64,000 bases of DNA, taken from Apium graveolens (taxonomy: Eukaryota > Streptophyta > Magnoliopsida > Apiales > Apiaceae). The notes under the pieces were generated by a model. The model did not search any database. It saw only the letters and a program-made list of their open reading frames with translations, and was not told the origin of the DNA. Position numbers and translations under genes: made by a program. This document shows positions 32,958 through 45,015 of the stretch, one piece after another; position 1 is the stretch's first letter; every line of letters begins with the position of its first letter. The DNA is taken from positions 289,962,423 through 290,026,422 of the forward strand of contig NC_133650.1 of the NCBI RefSeq assembly GCF_009905375.1, given 5' to 3'.

Positions 32958-33480
32958 GAGGAGATCCCTCGAAGTGTATTCAATGGGTAATAACAAGCTG
33001 TAAGGATGAGTTGGTAGTACCTTTGCTACATAGATGATACTATAGTATCTGAGTCTATTCCCTGTAAACCTAGAAGGTACTGACACTGTCAGAAAAGCAA
33101 GAGTGTTAAAACTCTGAATGGGATCAAGTCATTTGACGAGATAGAGGCAGTATATCTCTGGAGATGCCCAGCTAAGCGAATGTAATTGTGTGGTCGCAAT
33201 TAGAGGTTAGGGTTAATCCTTGAAGCATTCGACGAACAGGATCGAGACATGACCATTAATGTCTCAAAGCCGTAGATTGGCACCATAACCTTTGACTTGT
33301 CGTCGTCTATGGAATATGGTTATACTAAACGGATTAAGATTCAAGGTGAAACATTCCATCTGAGTCAGATAGCCATTGAAGTAGAGGAATTAGGAGGGTT
33401 CAAACCCGGAAGGGTACCGACTCTGAAAAACAAGTCATGATGGGAAATTGATCACATTTCTGTATGGATTTGTGGGGGAT
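32958..33480 (+). other. 3' untranslated segment and polypurine tract of element C
   Basis: About 510 bp of non-coding sequence lies between the RNase H stop and the LTR. It ends with TTTGTGGGGGAT (33469-33480), the polypurine tract directly before TGTTAG. Confidence 0.8.
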
Positions 33481-34853
33481 TGTTAGAAAATTAGGATTTT
33501 AGAGCTTAATTTAATTATGTTCTTGATGTTAATCCTAAAATCTAATGATTGGAAATTGTTCAATGATATTTGAACTTAAATTTTCATGTATGGTTTTAAG
33601 AATTTTCTTAATGAAATCCATATGAAATGAGAGTTGAAAGTAGCTTGAAAAAGCTTGGAAAAATTTGAGAATGTTTGTCCCACATTGAAATAAATAAAGG
33701 AGGGTGTGTGCTTTATATGGTATTACCCACATGAGTAGTATACAACTACTAAGGTGTGTGATGGTCCATTGTGTTGTTGTGTGCTTCACGCGCACACACA
33801 CGCGCGCCCCGCCCCGCCACGCCACGCACCGCACTGCACCACACCGCACCGCACCGGGTCGGGTCGAAGGGCGATTTGGGCGAATGTCTCGGCGTCTCGC
33901 GTACGCGAGGTGACCTGGGCGAGGATTTTATTTATTTGAGAATTATTTTAATTCGAATTTATTTATCGGTGACTGGATTATTGGGCTGGGTACTCTGAAA
34001 TCACTTTGTTAGTGGGCTTAGTCTAAATATATTGAACCTGCAAATAATCTGATCTGTAACAAGTTCTGATATCAGAATCAGAACTTAAGAACTGATGAAT
34101 AAAATCAGAACTTAACAAGTTCTGATATCAGAATCAGAACTTAAGTACTGATGAATCAAATCAGAACTTAACTTAAGTTCTGATAATAATGTGGGTGTTA
34201 ATGTGAAAAGCTGTTACAAATAATTTAAATTCAAAAGCTGTTCGGTTTTGATTTTTTTTTCATTAATGAATTCAAAATCTGATCAGTTTTGATTTTTTCA
34301 TTAATGAAGCAGTTTAATTCAGACATTAAGTGTGTGGACAGTTTCATTTTTCCTCTCCTATAAATAGAGGTTAAAGTGAATGTATTAAACACACTACATT
34401 CTCTTCTCTTCTCTTCAACCTCTCTGCATTTCTCTCCCACAAGTCCTGAAGTGCTGATATTTTCCGGCGACTGAGGTGCTGGTCGAAGTGGAGCTTTTGT
34501 TGCTGTTGTTAACATAAACTCCGAGCTATTTTATCCTGGTGGAGATATTGTGCGCATCCCAAACGCAGCAGGTAGGGGCAATATTCTCTTCAAGAGCAGT
34601 CAGGACTTCGAGCAAGGCCTGGTGACTCAGCTGTGATCATTTTTCTTGGCATTTTGTATCTGTGAACCTGTATTTCATTCACTGTTAAAAGCTATGGTTT
34701 CGGGTACATCTTTCTTTCTCTCTACGTTATTTCAGTTACTGATTTTGTTTACCTGCATGTTTTGTTTTGTTAACTGTGGTCTTGGCCTAAACTTGTTAAA
34801 TTCTTTATACACTTGCTTCTATGTTGCTATATTTGTTAGTGAGATTTACAACA
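33481..34853 (+). repeat. 3' LTR of element C (1373 bp)
   Basis: It matches the 5' LTR throughout. It has a longer CACCG-type microsatellite, lacks the 63-bp duplication and ends ACAACA. The reading frame at its end runs into the flank and stops at 34865-34867. Confidence 0.96.
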
Positions 34854-34858
34854 CAGTT
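34854..34858 (+). other. Target site duplication of element C, right
   Basis: CAGTT matches 27371-27375. Confidence 0.93.
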
Positions 34859-34914
34859 TACATTTGAAAAATTGTCGGATAACAAGCTTGCATAGCGCGG
34901 GCAAAAATCCCTAG
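34859..34914 (+). mobile_element. Helitron-like 3' terminus
   Basis: Ends GCATAGCGCGGGCAAAAATC then CCTAG, followed by T. Plant Helitrons end in CTRR (often CTAG before T) about 10 bases after a GC-rich hairpin. Here the right arm AGCGCGGGC is clear but the left arm (AACAAGCTTG) is degenerate. The 5' TC end was not found. Element C inserted about 55 bp upstream of this end. The gene scraps at 20773-26860 may be its cargo. Confidence 0.5.
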
Positions 34915-35370
34915 TTTTTATAATTCCGTTTGTTACAAGACTTAATTCAAAATTTTAAATTTTGTGCCTTGTCATACGTAGCATTCATATTTCATTTTGG
35001 AGCCGACTAGGTCCTAAACCCAACAGGGAAAACAGGTACACCTTGCTAAAAAAAATACTGCTACTCATTTCCCAGAACTGAAAATGATCAGGAGAATCCA
35101 TATAAAGGGTTAGTCTGGCTATCTTGTTCTGTACTACTTATCTCGATTTCTTATTTTAGTAAGCTTTGGATTATATCGTAAACAAAGTGATTATGTTGTT
35201 TTTTTTATAGAAGGCAAATCAGATTAGGCATTAGGTATGTACATTGTGTTGATCTGTTTGAGATCGGTCTCTCGCCCAGGAAAATTAGGCTACACCAATC
35301 AGAAGCTCTAACAAGATTAACAAAGATGTACACACATTATTTCATTCTTCCTTTGGTACAGACCACTTAT
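34915..35370. other. Unassigned AT-rich sequence
   Basis: No supported gene or repeat. Short interrupted frames only. Confidence 0.5.
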
Positions 35371-35883
35371 GGGTCGTTTGGTTCAGAAGTCGGTATAGGA
35401 TTGAAATCAGTAATCGGGTTAAGCAGGAATCACGATGAGGAATGATTCCTGATATCATGTGTTTGGTTTCAGTGTAATCGACATCTCAATTTTGAGTTTA
35501 TAATTATATGTAAGTATACATTATACATTGAAATTAAGTTTCAACATAATTTACAAAAAAAAATTAATAAAAAGTATATGATTAGTAAAATTTAATTTAA
35601 CCAACTAAATAATAATTTAATATTTTTTAATAAATTAAATCTTACTATTTGGCATTAAATAAAAAATATTATCATTTTATTGAAAATTAAATAATATATC
35701 AAATTTAAAATATGTGCATTAAAATTGTATTTAATTACAAAAAATAAAGATGAATAATAAAAATGAATCTAATATCTCATACCCCTTTCTCATACCCACC
35801 TCCCCTTAAGGTATCAAATCTAATTCCTAGTGGATTTCAGGTATGGGTTTCAACTAATAAAAATTATGGACCAAACACCAGCT
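35371..35883. mobile_element. MITE-like element with GTTTGGT terminal inverted repeats
   Basis: The left end GGGTCGTTTGGTTC and the right end GGACCAAACACCAGC are imperfect inverted repeats. TAT flanks both sides, a possible 3-bp duplication. The inside is AT-rich and has no ORF. The size and ends suit a PIF/Harbinger-type MITE, but the duplication is not the usual TWA. Confidence 0.45.
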
Positions 35884-38800
35884 ATAAGTTTGAAATGGAC
35901 AAAACTCATTACCAAATTTACTGATTACTCTACTAAAAATTAATATTTGAACATACCTCTAGGCTCTAGCCCTTAAAATGGAATATTTTAAGTTTCAAGT
36001 TGTGGCAAATGAATAGCATAATACCAATATAGGTTTCCGAGTAGTCATGGTCTGAAATCCCTCCCTGTAGTTTTATACAAGGTCGGCAAATAACTGAAAT
36101 CTTTGTTTTTTATACAAGGTCAGCAAGAGCAGCCCTATATCCAAATTAGAAATGTGATTATGTATATAAGCTTTATAAGTGTAAAAAGTGTTCAGAAATT
36201 AATCCTGCCTTTTTGGCAGAGCACATCTGATCAAATATGTCCTTCTAGGTAATTTTCTTTGAAAATGATCCACAAGCATTTATCATTTTTGTTACTTCTT
36301 GCAAACTACGACATAGTTCGGAATCATTCTATCACGAGACATTACAACCCTCTCGATTCCGATTACAATGAATAGCCTCCCATATTCCTATCACTCTCCT
36401 CATTATCCACTAACATCATCTCCAACAGATTAGCTAAATGAACCCTTAAATTCAAAATATAAGAAATTTGACATATATCATTCGAAGAGACTAGCTATTC
36501 ATTTCTTAGAAATTTGACATGATCCTCTTCTCCCTTATTTTTAAGGAATCCTATATCATCCCTTATTTCATTTTTATGATTTAAAATATTTATTTCCCTC
36601 GATTTTTAATCCTCTCTTTCCTTCATTAAATTTAATAGTATAATAATCACAAGGAGCATGTATAAAGAGTGTTGTTGGAGTTGTCAATCCATGAAACATC
36701 CTAAATCTATTTGTTTATTATATTTATAAGGAATGTACTAAGAGTTTCTTGAAGATGCTCTGGTTGGCTTTCGTATCTTTATCATTCAGGAACTTGCAGA
36801 AAATGCTTTACATTCATTGTCAGTTCAACACTTGAAATAGCTCACTTTCTAATACAAAAACAATAGATATTCTTCTCTTTAAAGACTGTTTCATCATTTT
36901 GTTGTAGTAACTTCAGTATCTAGGTAGAAAAGCTGCTAAGTAGGTAAAATTCCATAATTAATCTACCATTTTTGGGATGTAAAGGTACATAATTTCTGTG
37001 AATTCTATTTCTACAATTTTGGGTTCTCTTGTAATATTCTGTCAAATGTAATATTGGTATAAACTGCAATCAAGTGCAAAAAAGATGAACTTACTAAAGC
37101 TCGGTAAGCGTTTTATATATACTACTATTGTTGAGGCCATACTGTCATACATACCCCTCATGTCAATGTTGAAGCATTATGATGTGACATAATTATGATG
37201 CAAGATAGGAAGGTTACCTTGACTTGTTTTAAAATTGCTTTTTTCCGGGGAAGCAAATAATGTTGCATCATTTGCATAATTGAGAAAGTTGATGAAGCTT
37301 TGGCTGAACTTTGATGTATGCAAATGCTGAGACTTCATTTGCTTATCTCAAAAAAAAGCAATTTAAAATAATCTCGAACCTCATAAAAGGACTTAAGGGG
37401 CCTATATACGCACACAATTACAAAATAAATAAATTATCATGACATGCTGGTGTATAAATAAATCTTCTTAAATGTTGTAATGTAGATGCATAAATGATAC
37501 CATTAAGACCTACAAGTACATATGCATCAGTCATTTTACGAATCATATGCAGAACTGAGAAAATAGCAACTTGTAACAAGTATTTGTAATTAGATCTGTT
37601 TAAAAATGGCCACCAGCTTGACAGCATAGCATCTTGTTCATGTATGGTGCTTATCGTGTGATCAATTGCTATGTTTTGACTTCCTTGACATGGAGGAGTT
37701 GTAGTCATTAGGGAATTTTCAAGGTGACTGATTGCAGAGTTTAGCAGATTTTTCGGCTGTCTGATGTCTTTTTTACAAGGTTCTAAAAGTTACCGACTGC
37801 TTTGCTAACAATTTGATTCTTAATGATTTTTCTTGGTTCTATGGCTTGTACATTGTTAGTAAGTATGTTGGCATGAGTTGGAACTCTGGATCGAGCTTTT
37901 ACAGCAGCATCTGGGAATCCAAGTGGTATTTTGTTGATTTTTAAAGCTTAGGCTGTTTTCATTTCCCCGTTTCTCCAGTTTTTGCAGAATTTTTTTAATT
38001 GGGGGTACGAGAAGTTGTCCTCCTTAAAGATTGATTTCAGTATAATTAACACCACAGTTATTTTCTTTAAGATTTGGGAAAGACTAGGTTGGTTTTTTTA
38101 GTTGGAGGGGTTAGTTTGTGATTATGTAATTATTCTGCAATTTGACTACTTTCTTTCTTCTGAAATCTGGTGTTGAAGTATCGTGAATGTTTCCAGGATA
38201 AGCTGGGATACTAAGATATTTTTTGTTAACTCTGGAAATACAGTGCTGCTGTGTTGAAGTTGCTTTTGATTTTGGCTATGTTGTTTGCAGTACCACGATT
38301 TGTGTTTGGTCCTTTTTTTATGTTCGGTTATAGTACTTGTAGCTACCTTAGACATTGATTGTTGAGGGTGCCCAAAAAAGATATCATAACCAAATTAAAA
38401 CTGAGAAAGATATCAGTTAATCTCCAAAATTAAAAGAGTTCTATTGTATTTTTATTATAGTCAAACAGACCTTTCTTCTATGCACAAAGTGGTTATTTCA
38501 TCTCTTCTTTCGTCCAAGTGCACACAAAAGGAGGCAATGAACAATGTACCTAGCATTTCATGTAATTAAGTTAAAGTATGTGTTGAAACAACATTTCTTG
38601 CATGATATTCTACGTTCTCATTAAAAATAACCTGCCTTCGATACTGATATAAAATTTTGATTAACATTTTTTTAAAATATTAATACAAGAACATGACAAC
38701 AATATCTGATGAGGCAGGTGTCCACAACATTACCCTGAATTGTATGTTTTCTGGCATGTGTCTACTTGAGGAAGCATTTGATTCTGGAGTTTCTTACAAG

Positions 38801-39273
38801 TGCTTCTGTACGAAATCATTTGCACCCTATGCAATTTCCGGCTGAAATTGTAAGTCCTGTAACCATTATTACTCATTTAATTTTTCAAGAACGCCGTTGC
38901 TGCCATCACTTGTTTCTGGAGATTAACATTTTGAATATACAAAGTTATTAACGTCATTGTCCCCATCGCTCGTTATTCTTGATATAGTAAAGGACTTTAG
39001 ATCATCATGAACTAATCAGCAACTGATCGTGGATTGTCTTGATCATTCTTTACCAATCGTAAATGTGATTGCAGCTGTTTTTGTTTATAAAGGATTTAAT
39101 ATTATTTTTCTTGACATTTAATTTGTGTTTTTTTTAGCTATAGCTATTTGCAGAATTTTTTAATTGTCTCTGAAAATATAGGGAAAAGATGAAGAAGATT
39201 GGAACACTTGTCAATGAGGAGGAGTTCTGGTGTCCAAATAGAGCTGGTAACTGGCAAGTGAGGTGCTGTTTGT
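35884..39273. other. Long AT-rich stretch without a supported gene
   Basis: No recognised protein. A Lys/Gln-rich minus-strand frame at 38146-38355 and other frames at 37418-37708 and 38766-38951 match nothing I know. No terminal repeats were recognised. Confidence 0.5.
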
Positions 39274-39394
39274 TTGGATTGCCATCTAAGGTTTTGTTGA
39301 ACTGTTTTCTACTTGACTCGTCACAGGGACACATGATAATACATTTGGACTGCCATCTAATGTTTCATCAGAACTTTTTTTTACTTGACTCGTC
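39274..39394 (+). repeat. Two-copy imperfect direct repeat, about 50 bp
   Basis: TTTGGATTGCCATCTAAG... to CTTGACTCGTC at 39274-39322 recurs, with several changes, as TTTGGACTGCCATCTAAT... to CTTGACTCGTC at 39345-39394. Both fall in an 88-codon frame (39189-39455) that I do not recognise. Confidence 0.75.
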
Positions 39395-39779
39395 TGAGAA
39401 ATGCAAACATGATACTATAATAAACCAGACGAAGACGCTTTTGCTCCTCCGGTGAGAGTTTTAGACCGTTCCCCCTGTGAGTTTAAACTTTGTGAAAGAT
39501 TCATGGCTTTAGTACTCCTTAACTTATGTTTTCCAAAGATGAATGTCAGGGAACACATTGAAAGCTAATTATCATCGAAATGACGCTGCAATTGCTTAGA
39601 AGAGAATCACATCAAAGCTCACACAATATGATCTTAGTACAAGTTTCTGGCATATAGAATCAGGGATGCTGGGATCAGGTACTTATATAGTCTTCCTATC
39701 TTCTCAAAGAAAACCGTATTTATTTGCAATTATATTTTAAATCATAACGTGCACAAAATTAAATGTATATTATTAGATA

Positions 39780-40307
39780 GACCTGGCAATTCGTTCGTGT
39801 CGTGTATTTTTGTGTTTCGTGTACTTAAATGTCAAATACAAAACCGACATGTTTAGCGTTCGTGTACATTCGTATTCGTGTACTTTCGTTTCGTTTCGTG
39901 TCGTTTCGTTTATGTCATGTTAATTGAATATTAATATATATTAAATTTAATATTAATATAAATTAAAATATAAAATTTTTAGGTAGAAAAATTATAATAT
40001 ATAAAAAATATATATTTAGATCTCACTTCTATACAATATAATGAAATTAAATAATCTTTTAAAAATAAATATACATACAATTATTATAATTCTACATATA
40101 TTTATAAAAAATATTAAAATTTAATTATAATATTTATTTATGTCGTATATTTGGTGTCGTGTCATGTATTCGAAGGTTAAATACAAAACCGACACTAAAT
40201 ATCGACCGTGTACTTTCGTGTCTTGTACTAAAAATGCAAACACAAACAATAAATTTTCATGTCGTTTCATATCGTGTAAGTCGTGTCGTATCCGAAATTA
40301 CCGGGTC
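39780..40307. mobile_element. MITE with GACCYGGYAATT ends and TA duplication
   Basis: The left end GACCTGGCAATTCG and the right-end complement GACCCGGTAATTTCGG are flanked by TA (39778-39779 and 40308-40309). The subterminal parts are rich in CGTGTCGT repeats and the middle is AT-rich with no ORF. TA duplication suggests a Tc1/mariner-type non-autonomous element. Confidence 0.65.
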
Positions 40308-40309
40308 TA

Positions 40310-40643
40310 GAGCATGTTGAATAGAGGTTTAGGCACCCTTGATAGGTGTCAAACATGTCCAACACATCATAAATAACTATTTTTTATTTATTCCTCCATC
40401 TAAGCCATAAATAACACGGTCCAAGCCCAATAATTGGCACCCCCGTTAAAAGTGCCTAAATGGTCCCCAAACAAATACAAATAAGTACGAGTAAATATAC
40501 TTCTACTGCAATTATTTGAATATTTTTTATTCAGAAAAAGAGGCAGAAGTTGATTTTTTTTATTAAAAAAAATGCCAAAAGTCGGTAACTTCTGGCGGCA
40601 TACTTGTGATTGTGACATCATTGGCACCGTGTTAGAGATGCTC
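40310..40643. mobile_element. Possible MITE with GAGCATSTY ends
   Basis: The left end GAGCATGTTGAATAGAGG and the right-end complement GAGCATCTCTAACACGG are weak inverted repeats. It lies directly beside the preceding element. No clear duplication. Confidence 0.35.
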
Positions 40644-41520
40644 GCAAGGTCTCTTTTGTTTCACGAATTTAGTACTCCCTGTTTTGCGCATATATCCGTG
40701 TTTTTGTAACATGGATGAAGGAAGATGTGAATTTATGAAGTAACAGGCACATTTTCCTTGTAAGTTTAAACAGAAAAACAAACACAGGAGTGGTTAAACA
40801 AGAAAAAGGAAAGGCAGGAAAAGGACATAGGAATCATTTTCAGGTGAAACACAAGGAATGGAAATATGACTTTGCTTTCACATGGGTTGTTGCTCCCATG
40901 TTACTCTCCCCCTCAATCATTTTTCTAACTAAACCAATGAATAATATAATTTTCTCTTTTTTTTAATCAACAAAAATACAGATAGTAAAATATTACATGC
41001 TAATAAATAATAACTAACACTATAAAAAATCGTGGTCCAGCTCCTACTATTTGTACGTTGGTGATTAAAGTACATTTATTATATTTGATAATAAGTATAT
41101 ATTGCTTTCCCTTTACAATTTCCACTACTCAATCATTAATAAATCACATAATAATTTACACCCTAATTATAGGTCATTAGAATTTAGATAATATGAATGT
41201 TTTTTCGCTTCATCTTCAATTAGTCACTAGCATTCCTCCCTTAACTCGGATTCAGACCCGGGACGACTCGGTGGTAACTCAGCCCCCACCTACTTGCCAT
41301 CTCCAAAACTTTTCTCCTAAAGCTGACTCGGTAACTTATAACTCAGTACTCATAACTCACCCAACAAAGAATATTTTGTACTAGTATTAACAAACTCCCC
41401 CACCAACTCAGCTTTACCAATTGGCAAGTAGAGAGTAAAATGAAAGCATTCCTCACCATGCATGCACACCAGCTCGAACGAGTCAACTCGGACCAAAACC
41501 AAAACTCGTCTTTCCAACAT
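40644..41520. other. Region downstream of the SAUR gene
   Basis: 41385-41520 probably includes the SAUR 3' untranslated region on the minus strand. It contains GAGTTGACTCG and related GACTCG motifs. No other gene is seen. Confidence 0.45.
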
Positions 41521-41955
41521 TTAGTACCATAATGATTTGTCATTGATCCCATTAAGCAAAGGCCTAGACTCAGGCCAGAAATCCAGGCCATTTCTGCGGC
41601 CCACATGACAATTCTCCTCGGGATTAGTAAACCTGGCAGACTTGTTGGAATCTGACCAGGCTAATCTCCTGATAATATCCTCAAAAACAAACTCATCACA
41701 GGGAATAGCAAGTGGTCCTGAATTGTTAAACCCGTATTCTTCTTCAGCCTGGACCAATAACTTCTGAAAAACAGGATGGTTTAGATACGTTGCACGTACT
41801 ACAAATCTTCGAGAATTGATGCCTACGCAGACTGCTACGTGTCCAGCTGGTACGTCGGAGGGTATGCGACTGGCGGAGATAGCTGCCTTTTTGCGCCATC
41901 TTCGTAGCATCTGACGGAGTTGCACAATGTGTCTGATTTTGCTGCATTTTGACAT
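41521..41955 (-). CDS. SAUR family auxin-responsive protein
   Basis: An intact, intronless 144-residue frame from the ATG at 41955 to TAA at 41521-41523. The basic N-terminus (KIRHIVQLRQMLRRWRKKA) precedes the SAUR domain at residues 35-98: VPAGHVAVCVG, RRFVVRATYLNHPVFQKLL, AEEEYGF and PLAIPCDEFVFEDIIRRL. A C-terminal extension has CHVGRRN and ESRPLLNG, as in SAUR proteins of the longer type near Arabidopsis SAUR49/SAUR31. SAUR proteins are small early-auxin products that in known cases inhibit PP2C.D phosphatases and so promote proton pump activity and cell expansion. Single exon, size and domain match the family. A TATA box lies about 110 bp upstream. It is the only intact host gene recognised here. 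Confidence 0.95.
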   Translation of the reverse strand: MSKCSKIRHIVQLRQMLRRWRKKAAISASRIPSDVPAGHVAVCVGINSRRFVVRATYLNHPVFQKLLVQAEEEYGFNNSGPLAIPCDEFVFEDIIRRLAWSDSNKSARFTNPEENCHVGRRNGLDFWPESRPLLNGINDKSLWY

Positions 41956-42063
41956 ATTTATTTATGTTGGTGATGAATCAAAAGTTTAGTGTTGGTGTGT
42001 TTTGTTGTCTTTCTTTTCTGTTGAGATGAGTGTGGGAGGGATTAATGATGCAGGGGAGGGCTT

Positions 42064-42071
42064 GTTTTATA
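42064..42071 (-). promoter_or_regulatory. TATA box of the SAUR gene
   Basis: The minus strand reads CCTTATAAAACAAG. Transcription would start near 42040, giving an 85-base leader rich in A and C, as usual for such genes. A second TATA-like run (GCTATATATATAGG) lies near 42150. Confidence 0.65.
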
Positions 42072-42768
42072 AGGACTGGAATACAGGATTGCCCTTGTTT
42101 TTCCATTTAATTACAACTTTGTGACGGCTGCCTTCCTATTCCTATATATATAGCATTTCTATTTATATTATATTCAAAATCTAACAAGTTTATATACTTA
42201 ACCCTATTGTTGTAAAAATTGAAACAAATTCAACATGACCAGAAAATATATATTTTATCAACAGTTTCTTTAGTATGTACTCATATAGACTTGATAAATA
42301 CTAAATTTTATAAGTTAATTCATTTAGATTTGCTTCTATTTTTTAATAATGACATCTCCCACGCTTATACAAGAACTACACTCATCCAAATGATCCAAAA
42401 TTATAGAAATGAGTGATGCGCACTTGGCACAGGACAAATTATTTTATCAATGTTTACAAGTGTATAAGTTTAATGAAAATGGTTTTAGGGCAACTCATCC
42501 AAATGATAATTCAAATTTGGAATTGATTATCTCAAATTTTCTTATTCTAATTTAGTTCATTATAAAATTTAAGAATTTGTTACTTTTTAAATACTTAGTT
42601 TATTTGATTTATATTTTTTTTAAGTTGTTAATAAATTATAGTACGCAATTAGTAATTAACAAAATTTATTTTTTAAAATAATACGTAAGCATTTTAATGT
42701 TTAATGAAGTCTACAATTTAATGGGTTTATTTAAAACTGTTAATCTTTGATTAAGGTGATTTATTAGG
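42072..42768. other. SAUR upstream region and AT-rich spacer
   Basis: Probable promoter of the SAUR gene at the left edge, then AT-rich DNA without recognised features. Confidence 0.4.
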
Positions 42769-42773
42769 TATAC

Positions 42774-43403
42774 TGTTACATATATTTGTGATATCATGTC
42801 TAATAATGATTTGTGTTTAGTTTTTCAGATCTTAACTAACAGGACAAATCAGAATTTAACTGGAATTCAGTATTTATACTGAAGTCGGAACTTAAGATAT
42901 CAGAACTTAAGTTATCAGAACTTAAGATATCAGAAGATATTTATCAGGAGATATTTATCAGGAGATAATATCAGAACTTAAGAAGACATTCAGATGAGGA
43001 AGACGATTGATTGAAGGAAAAAACATTAAGGCAAACACAAGAAGAGATATGCATGGAGAAGAATTCTATGAAGAATAGAATACTTGGAAGAAAAAGATAA
43101 CTAGTTTAAATATTTTAGGATGCAGACTTATGTTTGATATCAATTAGAAGTTTATCTTGTAACTGTGTGTCTATATAAACACAGTATAGGGTTTACACTA
43201 TAAGTGTTATCTTAATCGAGAATATTATTCATTGTAATCCTAGCAGCTCTCGTGATATTTGTTCATCACTGAAAGATAACAGTTCCATTGTAATGTTGTT
43301 TCATTAATAAGATTATTCTGTATTTCATACTTGTGTTCTTAATTCGATTTGATTGTACTAGACACTTTATTCAACCCCCTTCTACAGTGTGTGTGATCTA
43401 ACA
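42774..43403 (+). repeat. Solo LTR of a copia element (630 bp) with target duplication
   Basis: It starts TGTTACATATATTTGTGAT and ends GTGTGATCTAACA. It is flanked by TATAC (42769-42773 and 43404-43408). It is the same family as the LTR at 62072-62685, sharing the ATCAGAACTTAAG array, TATATAAACACAGTA and the CAACCCCCTTCTACAGTG tail. No internal sequence is attached, so it is a solo LTR left by recombination. Confidence 0.93.
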
Positions 43404-43408
43404 TATAC

Positions 43409-44258
43409 TATAAAAAGTATGTTAATGATGCTTAAATATTAAATTTAAGAATAAATAATTCAATACGATATTTATGTATTATATATTTGAAAGTTAATTT
43501 GGACGAAAACTTGGATCACATTATTGAGTTTATCATAATTTTGGATCAGATCTAAATTTTTGACTCAAAATTGTTGGAGCTACATTTATGTTAGGTTTGA
43601 AAGAAAAAATTGGATTTTACAGTGTGTTAAAGAGAGATTGAAAGTTCAAAATACTAATGTTTAATCAAAAGTTATGATTAGATATAGATGAAATATTATA
43701 TATATGTATATATACATTCACATATTTTCGTAAACTTATGGATTATCAAGTCCAATAATAGAAAAAGGAATACCCGGAAATTCACATGTTAGAAAGCTAA
43801 AAATGATATATTAACAATTCACATCGCATTTGTTTAAGTTAATACTAATATTCATCTAGTTTGTTTGATTTTTTATTAGATTAAATATTTCGTGTTCTCC
43901 ATAAATGACAATACCCATGTGCAACTAATAGAATTTCACTTTATATATGGTCTCCTTTTGGACCATTGCAATAAGCCAGGATGTCTTTCACTAAAATCAT
44001 ATGTATAAACTTTATGTGCAATGTTTAAAACTGGTCAAATTTTACGTGCAAAATGAACAGGTCTTGTTATTTTATTATTTAGATAGCAAATGTTTAATAT
44101 TATTTGCACTTCAATCCATATTTAACCAAAATTTTATGCTAAGAAAATATTTGCAATATTGTTGTACATGGTACAAAAATGTTTGGAGGATGCTTAAAAA
44201 TATATCGTTCCCGCTATAACATATTGTACAAAAATATTGTGGAATTTAGAGTTTATTA
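43409..44258. other. AT-rich spacer without recognised features
   Basis: Only AT-rich short frames, including one at 44001-44219 that matches nothing I recognise. Confidence 0.5.
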
Positions 44259-45015
44259 AGAGTATCTTCAACCATCACCACCTGTTAGCTAAAAAGTTCA
44301 GGTGGCACATTTATATACATATCAGCTAAAAAATATACTACTCCAACCATATTACCTGTTAGCAAAAAATTTAGATATCCTGTATCTCATCTATCTTCTA
44401 TATTTGTTGATCCTTTAGCCATTAGCTAAAACATCCACGCCAGCTTTCTGTAACTTTTTACCTTATTTTAACCTAATTTTGCACATCAATACACACATAT
44501 ATTCATATTATATTTATATTATATATATATATTGAAATTTTTATTTCATATTTAATATTTTAACTTTATATTATATTAAGTGTCAAAATATGATTTTTTT
44601 TATTGACCAATTTTATTAATTATTTTAATAAACATTACATATTTATAAAAATATTAATAAATCTAATCTAATCTAATATAATAAAATGTAATATAAATTT
44701 AAATATAAATTTTATTATACATATAAGTATATATTTTTAACACATATAAGTGTCTTTTATAATTATATAAATATATATTCAATATTTTTTCATTAAATAA
44801 TTTTTTTTGACTTGTATTTAATTAAATATTATTTATATTAACATGTGAAATTTTTACATATATATAAAATAATTTGAAAATACATATAACATACTATTGT
44901 TGAATTTAGCTAATTTAGCTAATACCACCGGAACAAATAACCTTACACATTCAATAAAATTTTAGATGATGGTGATTTAGTTAACCATTTTAACTATTAT
45001 GGTTGGAGATACTCT
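44259..45015. mobile_element. MITE, GAGTATCTYCAACCAT family, copy 1
   Basis: The left end AGAGTATCTTCAACCATCA and the right-end complement AGAGTATCTCCAACCATAA form a long inverted repeat. The inside has GTTAGCTAAAA blocks and a very AT-rich core. The same family occurs at 50957-51690 and as a fragment at 59931-60072. Confidence 0.78.

Larger units (their letters stand above)
27376..34853 (+). mobile_element. Complete Ty1-copia LTR retrotransposon C
   Basis: It has two full LTRs (27376-28806 and 33481-34853), TG...CA ends, a perfect 5-bp duplication CAGTT, a single gag-pol frame, a polypurine tract and integrase before RT. The LTRs differ by about ten substitutions seen by eye plus indels: a microsatellite, an 11-bp difference near 27885, and a 63-bp tandem duplication only in the 5' copy. 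This indicates recent insertion. Gag-pol is broken by a single TGA. No initiator-Met primer site follows the 5' LTR; a self-complementary segment lies there instead. Confidence 0.96.

Noticed and set aside
37418..38355. Minus-strand frames of 96 and 69 codons as a host gene
   Set aside because: Some Lys/Gln-rich and fairly normal-looking peptide, but no recognised domain, no convincing splice structure and frequent stops between pieces. Left as unassigned.
39189..39455. 88-codon frame as a small protein
   Set aside because: Its second half is made by an imperfect direct repeat, and no family is recognised.
41193..41384. 63-codon plus-strand frame beside the SAUR gene
   Set aside because: No motif, low coding likelihood, and it overlaps the probable 3' flank of SAUR on the other strand.
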